DNA from: Streptomyces actinomycinicus
GTDB taxonomy: Bacteria > Actinomycetota > Actinomycetes > Streptomycetales > Streptomycetaceae
DNA length: 64,000 nt
NCBI RefSeq assembly: GCF_016741775.1
Contig: NZ_JAERRK010000008.1
Span: 307,107-371,106, forward strand
Reading direction: 5' to 3'
Part shown: piece by piece, positions 26,115-34,950 of the stretch
How the letters are laid out: every line of letters begins with the position of its first letter
How positions within the stretch are numbered: position 1 is the stretch's first letter
Program-made: the position numbers and the translations under genes
Notes under the pieces: generated by a model
What the model saw: the letters and a program-made list of their open reading frames with translations, nothing else
What the model was told of the DNA's origin: nothing
Database searches by the model: none

Positions 26115-27357
26115 CCAGGGTGCGGGCGTGCGGTCGGACGGACTGGGCGCGGTGGAGCGGGGCGGGGGCGTGCTGCCGGCGGGTCAGGGCGTGGTGGACC
26201 ACGTCGGCCACGGCGGCCATGCCGGTGTCGTTGAAGTGCAGGTGGTCACCCGGGTCGTAGCGGGGCCGGATGCGTAGCGGGTCGGCGGGGTCGCGGACGG
26301 CGGCGTCGGCGTCGGCGACCGCGTCGAACGCTCCGCCGGTGCGGATGAAGGCGTTCACCCGCTGCCGTACGCCCTCGCGGGCGGCGGTCCAGGCGGAGTA
26401 GCCGGCGAACGGGGTGAGGGTGACGCCGACGACCCGGATGCCGCGGGCGTGGGCGCGGGCGACGATGGCGCGGTAGGCGGCCGCGTAGGCGGCGGCGTCG
26501 TTCGCCTGCGGGGTGCCCTTGACGTCGTTGACGCCCTCCCAGACGACCAGGATCCGTACCCCGGCCCGGTCCAGGGCGTCTGCGTCCAGGCGGGCGAGGG
26601 CGCTGGGGCCGGTGCCGTCGCGCAGCAGGCGGTTCCCGGCGATGCCGGCGTTGAGGACGCCGAGCCGGTGCCGGCGCAGCCGCTGGGCCAGCCGGTCGGG
26701 CCAGCGGCGGTTGGCGTCGGGGGTGGAGCCGTTGCCGTCGGTGAGGGAGTCGCCGAACGCGACGATGCTGCCGGCGCCGGCCCCCCGCACGTCGACGCCG
26801 GTGACGTAGTACCAGCGGCTGGTGGTGAGGGTGTACGCGGTGCCGTCCGTGTCGGCCGCCCGGCCGGCGCCGGACCGGGCCAGATAGCTGGTCTGCAGGG
26901 CGGTGCGGTGGTAGGTGGCGGGACCGGAGTCGTCCGGGGTGTACACGGTGACGAGCAGGTCGGTGCCGGCCTGGACCGGCAGCGGCACCGGGTCGGTGAC
27001 CGTGTCCGCGCCGGGCGGGACGACGGTCTCGGGGACGCCGTGGAAGGCGGCGGTGCGCACGGTGCCGGGCACCGCGTCGGCACCGGCCGCGCGGCGTACG
27101 GCGACGGTGACGGCGCCGAGGCGCAGGGGCCTGGTGCCGAGCCGGTTGCTGAGGCGGACACGGACGGCGATGCCGCCGGTGCTGAGGTGGACGACGTTGC
27201 GGACGGCGGCCCCGGGCAGCGCCTCGGCCACGCCGGAGGGCGCGGTCTCCCAGCTGCCGGTCCAGGGCAGTACGGCGGGCTCGGCGACGGCCGGCGCGGT
27301 CAGCACCGGCAGCAACGCCGTGCAGAGGACCGTGAGGACCCGTACGACCTTGGTCAT
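26092..27357 (-). CDS. secreted SGNH/GDSL hydrolase
   Basis: 421 aa. A signal peptide (MTKVVRVLTVLCTALLPVLT, cleavage after AVA) directs export. The SGNH catalytic blocks are FGDSLTDGNG (Ser), GNR, WEGVNDVKG (Asn) and DHLHFND (Asp/His). These enzymes hydrolyse ester bonds of lipids or acetylated sugars outside the cell. The ~200 residues between the signal peptide and the GDSL block form a beta-rich domain found in related actinobacterial lipases. ATG 27357 has GGGAAGGG about 10 nt upstream; longer frames start in non-coding sequence. The stop codon is inside a 41-bp repeat array. Confidence 0.92.
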   Translation of the reverse strand: MTKVVRVLTVLCTALLPVLTAPAVAEPAVLPWTGSWETAPSGVAEALPGAAVRNVVHLSTGGIAVRVRLSNRLGTRPLRLGAVTVAVRRAAGADAVPGTVRTAAFHGVPETVVPPGADTVTDPVPLPVQAGTDLLVTVYTPDDSGPATYHRTALQTSYLARSGAGRAADTDGTAYTLTTSRWYYVTGVDVRGAGAGSIVAFGDSLTDGNGSTPDANRRWPDRLAQRLRRHRLGVLNAGIAGNRLLRDGTGPSALARLDADALDRAGVRILVVWEGVNDVKGTPQANDAAAYAAAYRAIVARAHARGIRVVGVTLTPFAGYSAWTAAREGVRQRVNAFIRTGGAFDAVADADAAVRDPADPLRIRPRYDPGDHLHFNDTGMAAVADVVHHALTRRQHAPAPLHRAQSVRPHARTLVLRAPAR

Positions 27358-27644
27358 GTGTGCCCGCCCTTCCCCGTGGTGCGCCGGAGGTGACCGTGCC
27401 ACACGGCCGGGCCGCGCCGCCGGAACATCGAGTGCGGTCCACCCGCTCGGCGCAACCGGGTCCGGGACGGAGGTCCAAGGCCTGTGCGCCGGTGCGCGGT
27501 CCGCGCGGACGTGCTCGCCCCCCGCCCTGACCGGATTCGACGGGGCCGGGCGGACGTGTCCCCTGCCGCAGCGCCCCGGCCGGACGACCACCCTGGACCT
27601 GCAGCGGCCCGGCCGGCCGGCCACCGTGCACCCCACGGGGTCGG

Positions 27645-28193
27645 TCACATGGGGTGATGCCCGATGTGCGCCGCCGTGGCACTCGGGCGGTCCTGGTCCG
27701 CGGAGCGGTTCAGCGCGCCCTCCAGGGTGAGCAGCCAGACCTTGCGCTCGATCCCGCCCGCGTATCCGGTCATCGAGCCGTTCGCGCCGATGACACGGTG
27801 ACAGGGGCGCACGATCAGCAGGGGGTTCGCGCCGATCGCCGTGCCGACGGCGCGAACGGCCGCGCGGGGGGCGCCGATCCGTGCGGCGATCTCACCGTAG
27901 GCGGTGGTGGCGCCGTACGGCAGCTCGTCCAGCGCGGCCCACACCCGCTCCCGGAACTCGGTGCCGTGCGCGCTCAACGGAAGCCGGAACTCCTTGAGTT
28001 CGCCGGCGAAGTAGGCGGCGAGCTGCTGCGCGGCGGCCCGGAACGGGCCGGCGTCGGGCAGCCAGCCGTCCTGCACGGCCCGCCGGCCCTTCTGGCCGGG
28101 CACGGACAGCGAGGTGAGGGCTCCGTCCGCGTCGGCGGTGAGCAGCAGCCGCCCGACGGGAGAGTCCAGACGGGTGTAGTACTCGGCGGTCAT
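27645..28193 (-). CDS. ogt: methylated-DNA-protein-cysteine methyltransferase
   Basis: 182 aa. The active-site motif IVRPCHRVIG (C131) and the preceding AVGTAIGANP helix identify O6-alkylguanine-DNA alkyltransferase. It transfers the alkyl group from O6-alkylguanine to its own cysteine and is inactivated. ATG 28193 overlaps the stop of the Ada/AlkA gene by 4 nt (ATGA), so both are co-translated as an alkylation-repair pair. Confidence 0.94.
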   Translation of the reverse strand: MTAEYYTRLDSPVGRLLLTADADGALTSLSVPGQKGRRAVQDGWLPDAGPFRAAAQQLAAYFAGELKEFRLPLSAHGTEFRERVWAALDELPYGATTAYGEIAARIGAPRAAVRAVGTAIGANPLLIVRPCHRVIGANGSMTGYAGGIERKVWLLTLEGALNRSADQDRPSATAAHIGHHPM

Positions 28194-29578
28194 CGGCTCA
28201 GTTCTCCTGCCACGCGCAGATGTTGTACGGCGTACGAACGCCAGGGGCGCCAGGTGTCGGGGACGTGTGTTCCCGGCGGGGCCACGTCCGGATCGCCGAG
28301 GGCGCGCACGCGCAGCTCGGCGACGGTGGCCGGGCTCATGCCGGGCAGGGCGAGCAGCGCCGCCTCGGCGTCGTCCCGGTCGGCTCCCGGGTCCAGCCGT
28401 ACGGTGCCGTCGGCGAGGGCGGCGGCGAGCGCGCCCAGCGGTCCGCCGGGCTCGGCCCCGGCGAGGACGGCGGGCTCCGGGAAGAGGTGGGTGATGCTGC
28501 CGCAGGGCGCGTCGAGCGCCTTGCCGTAGCGCCGCACCAGCTCCTGGGCGCCCTCGACGCCGGTCAGGGCGCGTACGGCGGGCTCCAGCGGGTCCACGGC
28601 GCCGGGTGAGCGCAGGCCGGGGCGGGCGGCGACCAGCGGGGCGAGCCGCGGGTCGGTGCCGAGCCGTTCGTCGACGGCGTACGGATCGGCGTCCAGGTCG
28701 AGCAGCCGCCGCAGCCGCTGCACGGCCGTGCCGAGGTCCCGGGGGTCGGTGAGGTGGAGCCGGGCGTCGAGCCAGCCTCCGGGGTGGGTGCCGGTGCCGG
28801 AAGCCCGGGTGCGTTCCTGGACGGCGACCAGCGCGGTGCCGTACGGCAGTCGCAGGCTGCGCCGGTAGGTGCGGCTGCCCGGGGTGCCGGTGACCTCTTC
28901 GACGCCCGGCACGGCCTCGCGTGCGAGCTGGTCGAAGACGGCGGCGGTCTGGTAGGGGCCGCGGTGGGCGAGCCGCAGCGGGATGCCCGCGCCGGGCGCG
29001 GCCCGGCGGGTGCCCCGGCCGCGGGGGGCGGCGGCCCGGACCTCGGTCGGGGTCGCGTCGTACACCTCGCGGACGGTGTCGTTGAACTGCCGGACGCTGG
29101 CGAACCCGGAGGCGAAGGCGATCTCGGTGATCGGCAGGCCGGTGGTCTGCAGCAGCACGCGTGCGGTGTGTGCCCGCTGGGCCCGGGCCAGTGCCACCGG
29201 TCCGGCGCCCAGCTCGGCGGTGAGCTGCCGCTGCACCTGCCGGGCGCTGTAGCCGAGCCGGGTGGCGAGTCCGGCGACGCCCTCGCGGTCCACGACGCCG
29301 TCGGCGATCAGGCGCATGGCGCGGCCGACCACGTCGGCGCGGGCGTTCCAGTCCGCCGATCCCGGTACGGCGTCCGGTCGGCACCGCCGGCAGGCCCGGA
29401 AGCCCGAGCCCTGGGCGGCGGCGGCCGTCGGGAAGAACCGCACGTTGTGCCGTTTGGGTGTCACCGCCGGGCAGCTGGGCCGGCAGTAGATTCCGGTGGT
29501 CTCGACGGCGAAGAAGAACGCGCCGTCGAATCGGCCGTCCCGGCTGCGCACCACCTCGTACCTGGTGTCCTCGTCCAT
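28190..29578 (-). CDS. Ada-type methyl sensor fused to AlkA DNA glycosylase
   Basis: 462 aa with three parts: an Ada zinc domain with C32 (in YCRPSC), C36, C63 and C66; an AraC-type helix-turn-helix (GVAGLATRLGYSARQVQRQL...ITEIAFASGFASVRQFN); and a C-terminal AlkA 3-methyladenine glycosylase domain with a helix-hairpin-helix (ALLALPGMSPATVAELRVRALGDPD). The first two sense methyl damage and activate transcription, while AlkA removes alkylated bases. GTG 29581 is an alternative start one codon earlier. It overlaps ogt by 4 nt. Confidence 0.93.
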   Translation of the reverse strand: MDEDTRYEVVRSRDGRFDGAFFFAVETTGIYCRPSCPAVTPKRHNVRFFPTAAAAQGSGFRACRRCRPDAVPGSADWNARADVVGRAMRLIADGVVDREGVAGLATRLGYSARQVQRQLTAELGAGPVALARAQRAHTARVLLQTTGLPITEIAFASGFASVRQFNDTVREVYDATPTEVRAAAPRGRGTRRAAPGAGIPLRLAHRGPYQTAAVFDQLAREAVPGVEEVTGTPGSRTYRRSLRLPYGTALVAVQERTRASGTGTHPGGWLDARLHLTDPRDLGTAVQRLRRLLDLDADPYAVDERLGTDPRLAPLVAARPGLRSPGAVDPLEPAVRALTGVEGAQELVRRYGKALDAPCGSITHLFPEPAVLAGAEPGGPLGALAAALADGTVRLDPGADRDDAEAALLALPGMSPATVAELRVRALGDPDVAPPGTHVPDTWRPWRSYAVQHLRVAGELSR

Positions 29579-29642
29579 CACGTGGTCCAGTGTGGGCCGC
29601 GGGCGGGGCAGCGGCTAGCGGGAATCGGACGTGGAGCTGGGT

Positions 29643-29669
29643 GCGCCGGTGCGGTCGCCGCACCGGCGC
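29643..29669 (-). terminator. terminator of the rsgA gene
   Basis: Perfect 12-bp stem GCGCCGGTGCGG with a 3-nt loop, about 30 nt after the rsgA stop. Confidence 0.8.
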
Positions 29670-29699
29670 GGGGCCGTCCGGTCCCAGTGCCCGGGCCGT

Positions 29700-30794
29700 C
29701 TAGTTCCAGGGCCTGCGCTTGGCCTCGCCGGCCGCCTTTCCGGCGGCCGCCTTGCGCTGCCAGTCCTTCCGCAGCTCGGAGCGGAGCCGGGCGTCCGCCT
29801 TGGCCACGGTCCACTGGTTCTCCCGGACGAGCTTGCGGTAGCTCTCCAGCCGCCGGTCCGGGAGGTCGCCGTTCTCGACGGCGGAGCGGACCGCGCAGCC
29901 CGGCTCGGTCTCGTGGGCGCAGTCCTGGAACCGGCACCTCTCGGCCAGTTCCTCGATCTCGGCGAACACCCGGCCGACGCCGGTCCCGGCGTCGTACATG
30001 CCGACGCCCCGGAGGCCGGGCGTGTCGATGAGCACCCCGCCGGAGGGCAGCGGGAGCAGGTTGCGGGTGGTCGTGGTGTGCCGGCCCTTGCCGTCGACGT
30101 CACGGGCCGCCTGCACGTCCATGACGTCCGCGCCGGCGAGCGCGTTGGCGAGGGTGGACTTGCCCGCGCCGGACTGGCCGAGCAGGACGCTCGTGCCGGA
30201 GCCGACGAGCGCGACGAGGACGTCGAGCCCGTCGTCGTGCAGGGCGCTGACGGGGACGACGGGCACGCCGGGCGCGCTCGTCTCCACGTCGTGCACGAGG
30301 TGGGCCAGGGTGACCGGGTCCGGCACGAGGTCGGCCTTGGTGAGGACGACGACGGGCTGGGCTCCGGACTCCCAGGCCAGGGCGAGGAACCGTTCGACGC
30401 GGCCGAGGTCGAGTTCCACGGCGAGGGACACGGCGACGACGGCGTGGTCGACGTTGGCGGCGAGGATCTGCCCCTCGGACCGCTTGGAGGAGGTGGAGCG
30501 GACGAAGGCGGTGCGGCGCGGCAGGTACGCGCGGACGTAGCGAGGGTTGCCGCCGGGGTCGACGGCGACCCAGTCACCGGTGCACACGACACGCATCGGG
30601 TCGTGCGGGGTGACGAAGGCGGTGTCGGCGCGGACGAGGCCGTCCGCGGTGACGACGTCGCACTGGCCGCGGTCGACGCGCACGACCCGGCCGGGCAGCA
30701 GCCCCCGGGTGTCGTACGGGGTGAACGCGGAGGCCCAGGCCTCGTCCCAGCCGTAGGGAGTCAGCACGGGGTGCACAGCGGAGGTGGAAGTCAA
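29700..30794 (-). CDS. rsgA: ribosome small subunit-dependent GTPase A
   Basis: 364 aa. An OB-fold N-terminus, circularly permuted G motifs TKAD (152-155), GQSGAGKST (206-214) and DTPG (257-260), and a zinc knuckle C287/C292/H294/C300 match RsgA. The protein helps mature 30S ribosomal subunits and cycles GTP. The start is TTG 30794, supported by AAGGG 6 nt upstream; a GTG at 30776 is a weaker option. It lies downstream of a strong promoter and a 23-codon ORF, and a hairpin follows it. Confidence 0.9.
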   Translation of the reverse strand: MTSTSAVHPVLTPYGWDEAWASAFTPYDTRGLLPGRVVRVDRGQCDVVTADGLVRADTAFVTPHDPMRVVCTGDWVAVDPGGNPRYVRAYLPRRTAFVRSTSSKRSEGQILAANVDHAVVAVSLAVELDLGRVERFLALAWESGAQPVVVLTKADLVPDPVTLAHLVHDVETSAPGVPVVPVSALHDDGLDVLVALVGSGTSVLLGQSGAGKSTLANALAGADVMDVQAARDVDGKGRHTTTTRNLLPLPSGGVLIDTPGLRGVGMYDAGTGVGRVFAEIEELAERCRFQDCAHETEPGCAVRSAVENGDLPDRRLESYRKLVRENQWTVAKADARLRSELRKDWQRKAAAGKAAGEAKRRPWN

Positions 30795-30847
30795 GGGAGA
30801 CCCTTCACAAGGGTGGCCCCGGGCGGGCGCGTGGGTGCGCGGTCGGT

Positions 30848-30919
30848 TCAGCCGGTGGCCACGGAGGTGGACTTGAGGTGTTCCTGGGTGGGGGCGGAGC
30901 CCGGCACGGTGACAGCCAT
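30848..30919 (-). CDS. 23-aa upstream ORF in the rsgA leader
   Basis: ATG 30919 with GAGGAGG 8 nt upstream opens a 23-codon frame that ends at 30848, 53 nt before rsgA. The peptide begins MAVTVPGSAP and ends STSVATG; it has no Cys, signal sequence or membrane segment. The strong ribosome site and the location between a near-consensus promoter and rsgA suggest translation. It could regulate rsgA by translation-coupled attenuation or be a peptide product. I know no homologue. Confidence 0.55.
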   Translation of the reverse strand: MAVTVPGSAPTQEHLKSTSVATG

Positions 30920-30977
30920 CGTCGGCACCTCCTCGTTCTCACTCGTTCGTGCGCACACCACCTCGGCGTGCCCGGCA

Positions 30978-31008
30978 ACTCTAGCCCGCGGTCGGGGCCG
31001 TGTGTCAA
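30978..31008 (-). promoter_or_regulatory. strong promoter of the uORF-rsgA transcript
   Basis: TTGACA (31003-31008) and TAGAGT (30978-30983) on the minus strand are 19 bp apart. The -35 is a perfect consensus. Transcription would start near 30971, giving a leader of about 50 nt before the small ORF. Confidence 0.7.
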
Positions 31009-31018
31009 AGCGTTTTCC

Positions 31019-31043
31019 CCGGGCCGGGGAGCCCCCGGTCCGG
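31019..31043 (-). terminator. terminator of the CBM2-linked gene
   Basis: An 11-bp stem with one mismatch and 3-nt loop 10 nt after the stop at 31053, just upstream of the rsgA promoter. Confidence 0.55.
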
Positions 31044-31052
31044 GTGCCGCTG

Positions 31053-32540
31053 TCAGCCGGACGCGCAGGGCCGGCCGTTGAGGGTGAAGGCGGACGGGTC
31101 GCGGTTGGCGTCCGTCCAGGAGCCGATGAAGCCGAAGGACAGGGTGCCGTGCGCGGCGACGGTCCTGTCGTAGTCGGCGGCGAAGGCCGTGACGTGGGGG
31201 CCGTCCTGACGGGCCGTGGCGTCCCACATCTGGCGTGCCTGCTGGCCGTCGCGGAACGTCCAGGACACCTGCCAGCCGTTCAGGGCCCGGTCGGTGACGA
31301 CGGTGACGGTGGCCTGGAAGCCGTCGGTCCACTGGCTGACCAGGTCGTAGCTGACCCGGCAGGCGGTGGTCCGGGTGGTGGCGGGGGCGCTCGTGCGGGG
31401 TGCGCGGCGGGTCGCGGAGGAGGTGCCCTGGGGTTCGGGGCCGGGCTTCGTCCCGCGGGGCGGCCGGCTGGTGCCGCTCGTGGAGGGGGTGGCGGACGGG
31501 ACGGTGGTCCGGGCGGGGGCGGCGTCGATGCCGGGCAGTTCCGGGTCGCCGACCGGCTGCCGGGCGTCGCGGGCGGCGGCGGTGTCGCCGCCGGAGCCGT
31601 CGAAGGGCATCAGGGACGCGCCGAGTGCGAGCGCCGACAGCACGACCGCAGTGGCGACGAGGCCGCGGCGCAGCATTCTGGTGCGGCCGGCGTCCTCCTT
31701 CGGATCGGCGGTGTCGGGGTCCTCGGTGCCGGGGCGGCCCGTGCCGAGCCGGACCTCGGTGGCCCGGCGGCGCCGCTCCAGATAGGCGAGGCCGCCCCAG
31801 CCGATCACCCCGCCGGCCAGCGCGGCGGGCAGTCCGCCGCCGTGCAGGCGCAGGCAGGCGGCGGCCTCGGCGCACTGCACACAGGTGGCGAGGTGCCGGG
31901 AGAGGTCGCCGGGTGTCTCGGCGAGGGGCGAGCGCGTGACCGCGTCCAGCAGACGGGCGTAGCTGCGGCACTGCGCGTCCATCGGGGAGTCCAGGTGGGC
32001 GCGGTGGCAGCGGTCCCGGAAGAGGGTGCGGACCTGGTCGAGTTCACCGGCGGCGGTGGCCGGGTCCAGGCCGAGCCTGCGGGCCACGGTGGGCAGGGGC
32101 AGCGACTCCACCTCGGCCAGCCACAGCAGGGCGGCGTCGGCCTCCTGCTCCTGCATGTCCCGCAGGCCGCGCAGCGCGATCGGGCGCCCCAGCGGCGGTC
32201 CGGCGAACCGGGCGGCGTTCTCCGAGTGGAGCCACAGCCTCAGGTCGGGGTCGAGCTTGTGCCCCTGCCCGTCGGCCTCCCACTCGGCGGCGGTGCCGCG
32301 TACGGCGGTGAGCAGCGCCGGGACGGTCGGGAGCCGTGCGGTGCGGCGGCCGGCGCCGCGCACGTGGGTGCTCGCGGCGGCGCGCACCTCGCGCATGCCG
32401 AGCGTGAATGCCTCGGTGGCCAGCTGATGGGCCGTCAGGGAACCGGAGGTGCACAGATCCGCGTACGAGAGCACCGCGTCCCAGCACTCCGCGAACAGCG
32501 CGGCCTCGGCGTCGTCCTGGGGGGTCGGCAGGTCGGGCAT
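31053..32540 (-). CDS. membrane protein joining sigma-like region, zinc anti-sigma motif and CBM2
   Basis: 495 aa. Residues ~1-190 resemble extracytoplasmic sigma factors, with a region-4-like helix-turn-helix (LPLPTVARRLGLDPATAAGE, 148-165). H216-x3-C220-x2-C223 is the zinc motif of ZAS anti-sigma factors. A membrane segment (VATAVVLSALALGASL, ~295-310) and a Pro/Thr/Ser linker precede a C-terminal CBM2 cellulose-binding module (C394-C492; conserved Trp404, 423, 427). The reading: a cytoplasmic control domain coupled to an external polysaccharide sensor in one chain. A weaker hydrophobic stretch (237-254) could be a second membrane segment and would place CBM2 inside, so topology needs proof. 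ATG 32540 has AGGAG 5 nt upstream. Confidence 0.8.
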   Translation of the reverse strand: MPDLPTPQDDAEAALFAECWDAVLSYADLCTSGSLTAHQLATEAFTLGMREVRAAASTHVRGAGRRTARLPTVPALLTAVRGTAAEWEADGQGHKLDPDLRLWLHSENAARFAGPPLGRPIALRGLRDMQEQEADAALLWLAEVESLPLPTVARRLGLDPATAAGELDQVRTLFRDRCHRAHLDSPMDAQCRSYARLLDAVTRSPLAETPGDLSRHLATCVQCAEAAACLRLHGGGLPAALAGGVIGWGGLAYLERRRRATEVRLGTGRPGTEDPDTADPKEDAGRTRMLRRGLVATAVVLSALALGASLMPFDGSGGDTAAARDARQPVGDPELPGIDAAPARTTVPSATPSTSGTSRPPRGTKPGPEPQGTSSATRRAPRTSAPATTRTTACRVSYDLVSQWTDGFQATVTVVTDRALNGWQVSWTFRDGQQARQMWDATARQDGPHVTAFAADYDRTVAAHGTLSFGFIGSWTDANRDPSAFTLNGRPCASG

Positions 32541-32750
32541 GGGACTCCTGCATCCACGAGCGAGGTCAACTCTCCATAGGGGGAAGGGAGTTGCGAGGAA
32601 CCTCGCGGCAGGGCACAGAGCTTTCCATGCCGCCGACACAACTGACAAGCGGCCTGTTCAGATCCGGTCACCGACGGTGTCAGGACGGGTGCGCGCCGCG
32701 ACGGGCCCCCCGGGCTCCGGCCTCCTGTACGGATGCGGACGCGGTTCGGC

Positions 32751-34097
32751 TCACCGCACTCCCCCGGCCGTCCCGGCGGCCCGCTCGTCCGCGGGCAGGC
32801 TGTCCATGAAGGAGCTGACGGAGAACACCGCGCGGCCGGGTCCGGGCGGGCCGTAGCCGGGCGGCGAGGACAGGCCGAAGTCGTCCATCGTCTGCCGGTA
32901 GGCCTGGAGCAGACGGATGTGGTACTCCAGCGGCGCGCCCTGCGGGTTGGCCTTGCCGAGCGGGGTGGTGGGCTCGGGGCACCAGGTGGTGAAGCGGGGG
33001 GTGATGCCGTGCGACATGAAGAAGCGCAGGCCCTCGGTGGTGGAGGCGATGGCCTCGTCGACGGTGGTGAAGCCGAAGGGCTCGGCCATCTCGACGCCCG
33101 CGACGAAGTTGGGGATGACGTTGCGCGGGCCGAAGACCTCCGCCGAGTCCAGGATCCGCTTGTGCCACTCGTCGCGGCCGACGTACCTCTCCTTGCCCGG
33201 GCAGTACAGCTCGAACAGGCGGCGGTCCCACACCTCGTAGTTGGGGTGGTAGATCTGCACGCCGTAGTCCTTGAACCGCTGCACGTCGTCGCGGGGCAGC
33301 GCCTGGGCGACGACCTTGCCGATCCAGCGGCCCGGGAAGCGCTCCTCGATGGCCTTGGCGTAACGGCCGTAGAAGTCGGCCTCGCCCCGGCCCGCGACCG
33401 TCTTGGTGATGGCGCCGCCGGTGAGGGTGTAGGCGGTGGAGGCCTTCTGGGTGTCGTACCGGTCGATGATCTCCAGCGCCTCCAGGACCTCCTCCACGTC
33501 CTTGACGCCGGTGTAGGGCCGTCCGGCGGCCTTGTGCTGGCGCCAGTTGTGGTTGATGTCGCAGTACTGGCACTCCTCCTTGGCGCCGAAGTACTGGCAG
33601 ACCCGGAAGACGGTCAGGTAGATGAGGTAGCCCCACTGGATGGTCGGGGCGACCTCCATCACGGACTTCCCGTTGGAGAGGGTGTGCCGGTAGTACTCGG
33701 GCATCGGCGGCACGCCGACGTCGGCGATGCGCTTGCCGTCGAGGTACAGCCCGAGCAGCCCTTCCTCGTCGGCGGCGACCCGGTACGGCGAGGCGGGGTT
33801 CACCCGTACGGAGACGACCGTACGCCTGAGGCCGTACGGGCCGCCGGTCAGGATGATCTCCTCCGGGGGCCGGCGCAGCGCGGCCTCGCCCAGCTCGGGC
33901 AGGGTGCCGTGGTCGAAGGAGAAGATGAAGTACGACTTCGGCTTGACGTCCCCGGCGGCCTGGTCGGCGGTGTCACTGAGTGCGGATCTGTCGAAGGCGA
34001 CACCACCGCGGAGCAGGTCCTCCTTGAAGACGGCCTCCCGCGGCACCTGCGGGAACCGCTCCATCAGATCCTCGACCAGCGCGGTACGACTGCCCAT
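32751..34097 (-). CDS. radical SAM protein with atypical CX8CX2C motif
   Basis: 448 aa. Cysteines 167, 176 and 179 (VCQYFGAKEECQYCDINHN) form CX8CX2C, whereas canonical radical SAM enzymes have CX3CX2C. A following TLTGGAIT strand fits the GGE SAM-binding element, and the barrel-like alternation continues. Such enzymes use a 4Fe-4S cluster to cleave S-adenosylmethionine. Product and substrate are unknown; I see no RiPP precursor, SPASM domain or partner nearby. ATG 34097 has GGGAGGAG about 9 nt upstream. A PNPOx-fold gene lies 58 bp upstream on the same strand and may be co-transcribed. Confidence 0.8.
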   Translation of the reverse strand: MGSRTALVEDLMERFPQVPREAVFKEDLLRGGVAFDRSALSDTADQAAGDVKPKSYFIFSFDHGTLPELGEAALRRPPEEIILTGGPYGLRRTVVSVRVNPASPYRVAADEEGLLGLYLDGKRIADVGVPPMPEYYRHTLSNGKSVMEVAPTIQWGYLIYLTVFRVCQYFGAKEECQYCDINHNWRQHKAAGRPYTGVKDVEEVLEALEIIDRYDTQKASTAYTLTGGAITKTVAGRGEADFYGRYAKAIEERFPGRWIGKVVAQALPRDDVQRFKDYGVQIYHPNYEVWDRRLFELYCPGKERYVGRDEWHKRILDSAEVFGPRNVIPNFVAGVEMAEPFGFTTVDEAIASTTEGLRFFMSHGITPRFTTWCPEPTTPLGKANPQGAPLEYHIRLLQAYRQTMDDFGLSSPPGYGPPGPGRAVFSVSSFMDSLPADERAAGTAGGVR

Positions 34098-34155
34098 CCG
34101 TCTGTCTCCTCCCGGCTCAGGCGTACGTCCCTCACCGTATGCCCCCGTCGGCGGC

Positions 34156-34830
34156 TCAGCCGTGCCGGGTCCCCGCCCGCCGCGCGATGTGCTCCGGTAC
34201 GGCGATCCCCGCGGGCAGCGCCGGATCGGCCGCGGGCTCGCCCCAGGCGGCGGCCAGCGGCAGGACCCCGGCCCACAGGCCCAGTCCGGCGTCGGGGCCG
34301 TCGCCGTCGTCCGGGGCGCCGGAGCGGGTCTTGACGGACGCCTCCTCGAGGGAGAGGGCGAGGAGGGTGGTGGCGGCCAGTTCCTTGCGGCTGGGCTGCC
34401 GGGCATAGGCCCACTGGCCGGGCGTCGCGTGCTCGGTCAGCAGGCGCAGGCCCGCGAGCTTCTCCTCCGGGTCGGTCACTTTGCGGGCGGTACCGTGGAC
34501 CATGGCACTGCGGTAGTTGACGCCGTGCTCGAACACGGACCGGGCGAGTACGAGCCCGTCGACGTGCGTGACCGTCACACACACGGGGGTGTCCCCGGCG
34601 AGGCTGCGGCTGGCCACGGAACCGTGCAGGTACAGCCACCGCTCGTCCCGGCCGTACACGGTGGGCACCACCACCGGCCGCCCGTCGAGGACGACGCCCA
34701 GGTGGCAGACGAACCCCGCGTCGAGGATCGCTTCCAGTTCGGCCCGGTCCAGGCTGCCCTGTTCCCGCAGCCGACGGTGCCGGGTCCGGTCGGTGACGGG
34801 CAGGGCGGGAGGCAGCGGTTCCGAGGTCAT
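34156..34830 (-). CDS. pyridoxamine 5'-phosphate oxidase-fold (flavin) protein
   Basis: 224 aa. The split beta-barrel of the PNPOx family is seen: FVCHLGVVLDGRPVVVPTVYGRD, LYLHGSVASRSLAG and VNYRSAMVHGTARKV. Members bind FMN or F420, and several act as nitroreductase-like (NimA) enzymes. Residues beyond 170 are Ala/Gly/Pro-rich. Start ATG 34830 lacks a ribosome site but has TAGTGT 8 nt upstream, so it may be leaderless. Confidence 0.82.
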   Translation of the reverse strand: MTSEPLPPALPVTDRTRHRRLREQGSLDRAELEAILDAGFVCHLGVVLDGRPVVVPTVYGRDERWLYLHGSVASRSLAGDTPVCVTVTHVDGLVLARSVFEHGVNYRSAMVHGTARKVTDPEEKLAGLRLLTEHATPGQWAYARQPSRKELAATTLLALSLEEASVKTRSGAPDDGDGPDAGLGLWAGVLPLAAAWGEPAADPALPAGIAVPEHIARRAGTRHG

Positions 34831-34838
34831 GGCCCCGC

Positions 34839-34844
34839 ACACTA
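34839..34844 (-). promoter_or_regulatory. possible leaderless -10 box of the PNPOx-fold gene
   Basis: TAGTGT on the minus strand lies 8 nt before ATG 34830, with no ribosome site. Confidence 0.45.
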
Positions 34845-34950
34845 CCGATACCGCATCGAAGAGGCCAGAATATTACGGAATAAGCAACACAAGGGAGCTT
34901 GCGCGACGAATTTCGCAGCACAGTGCCCGGAGCCTCCGGTCTCCCCTGCG

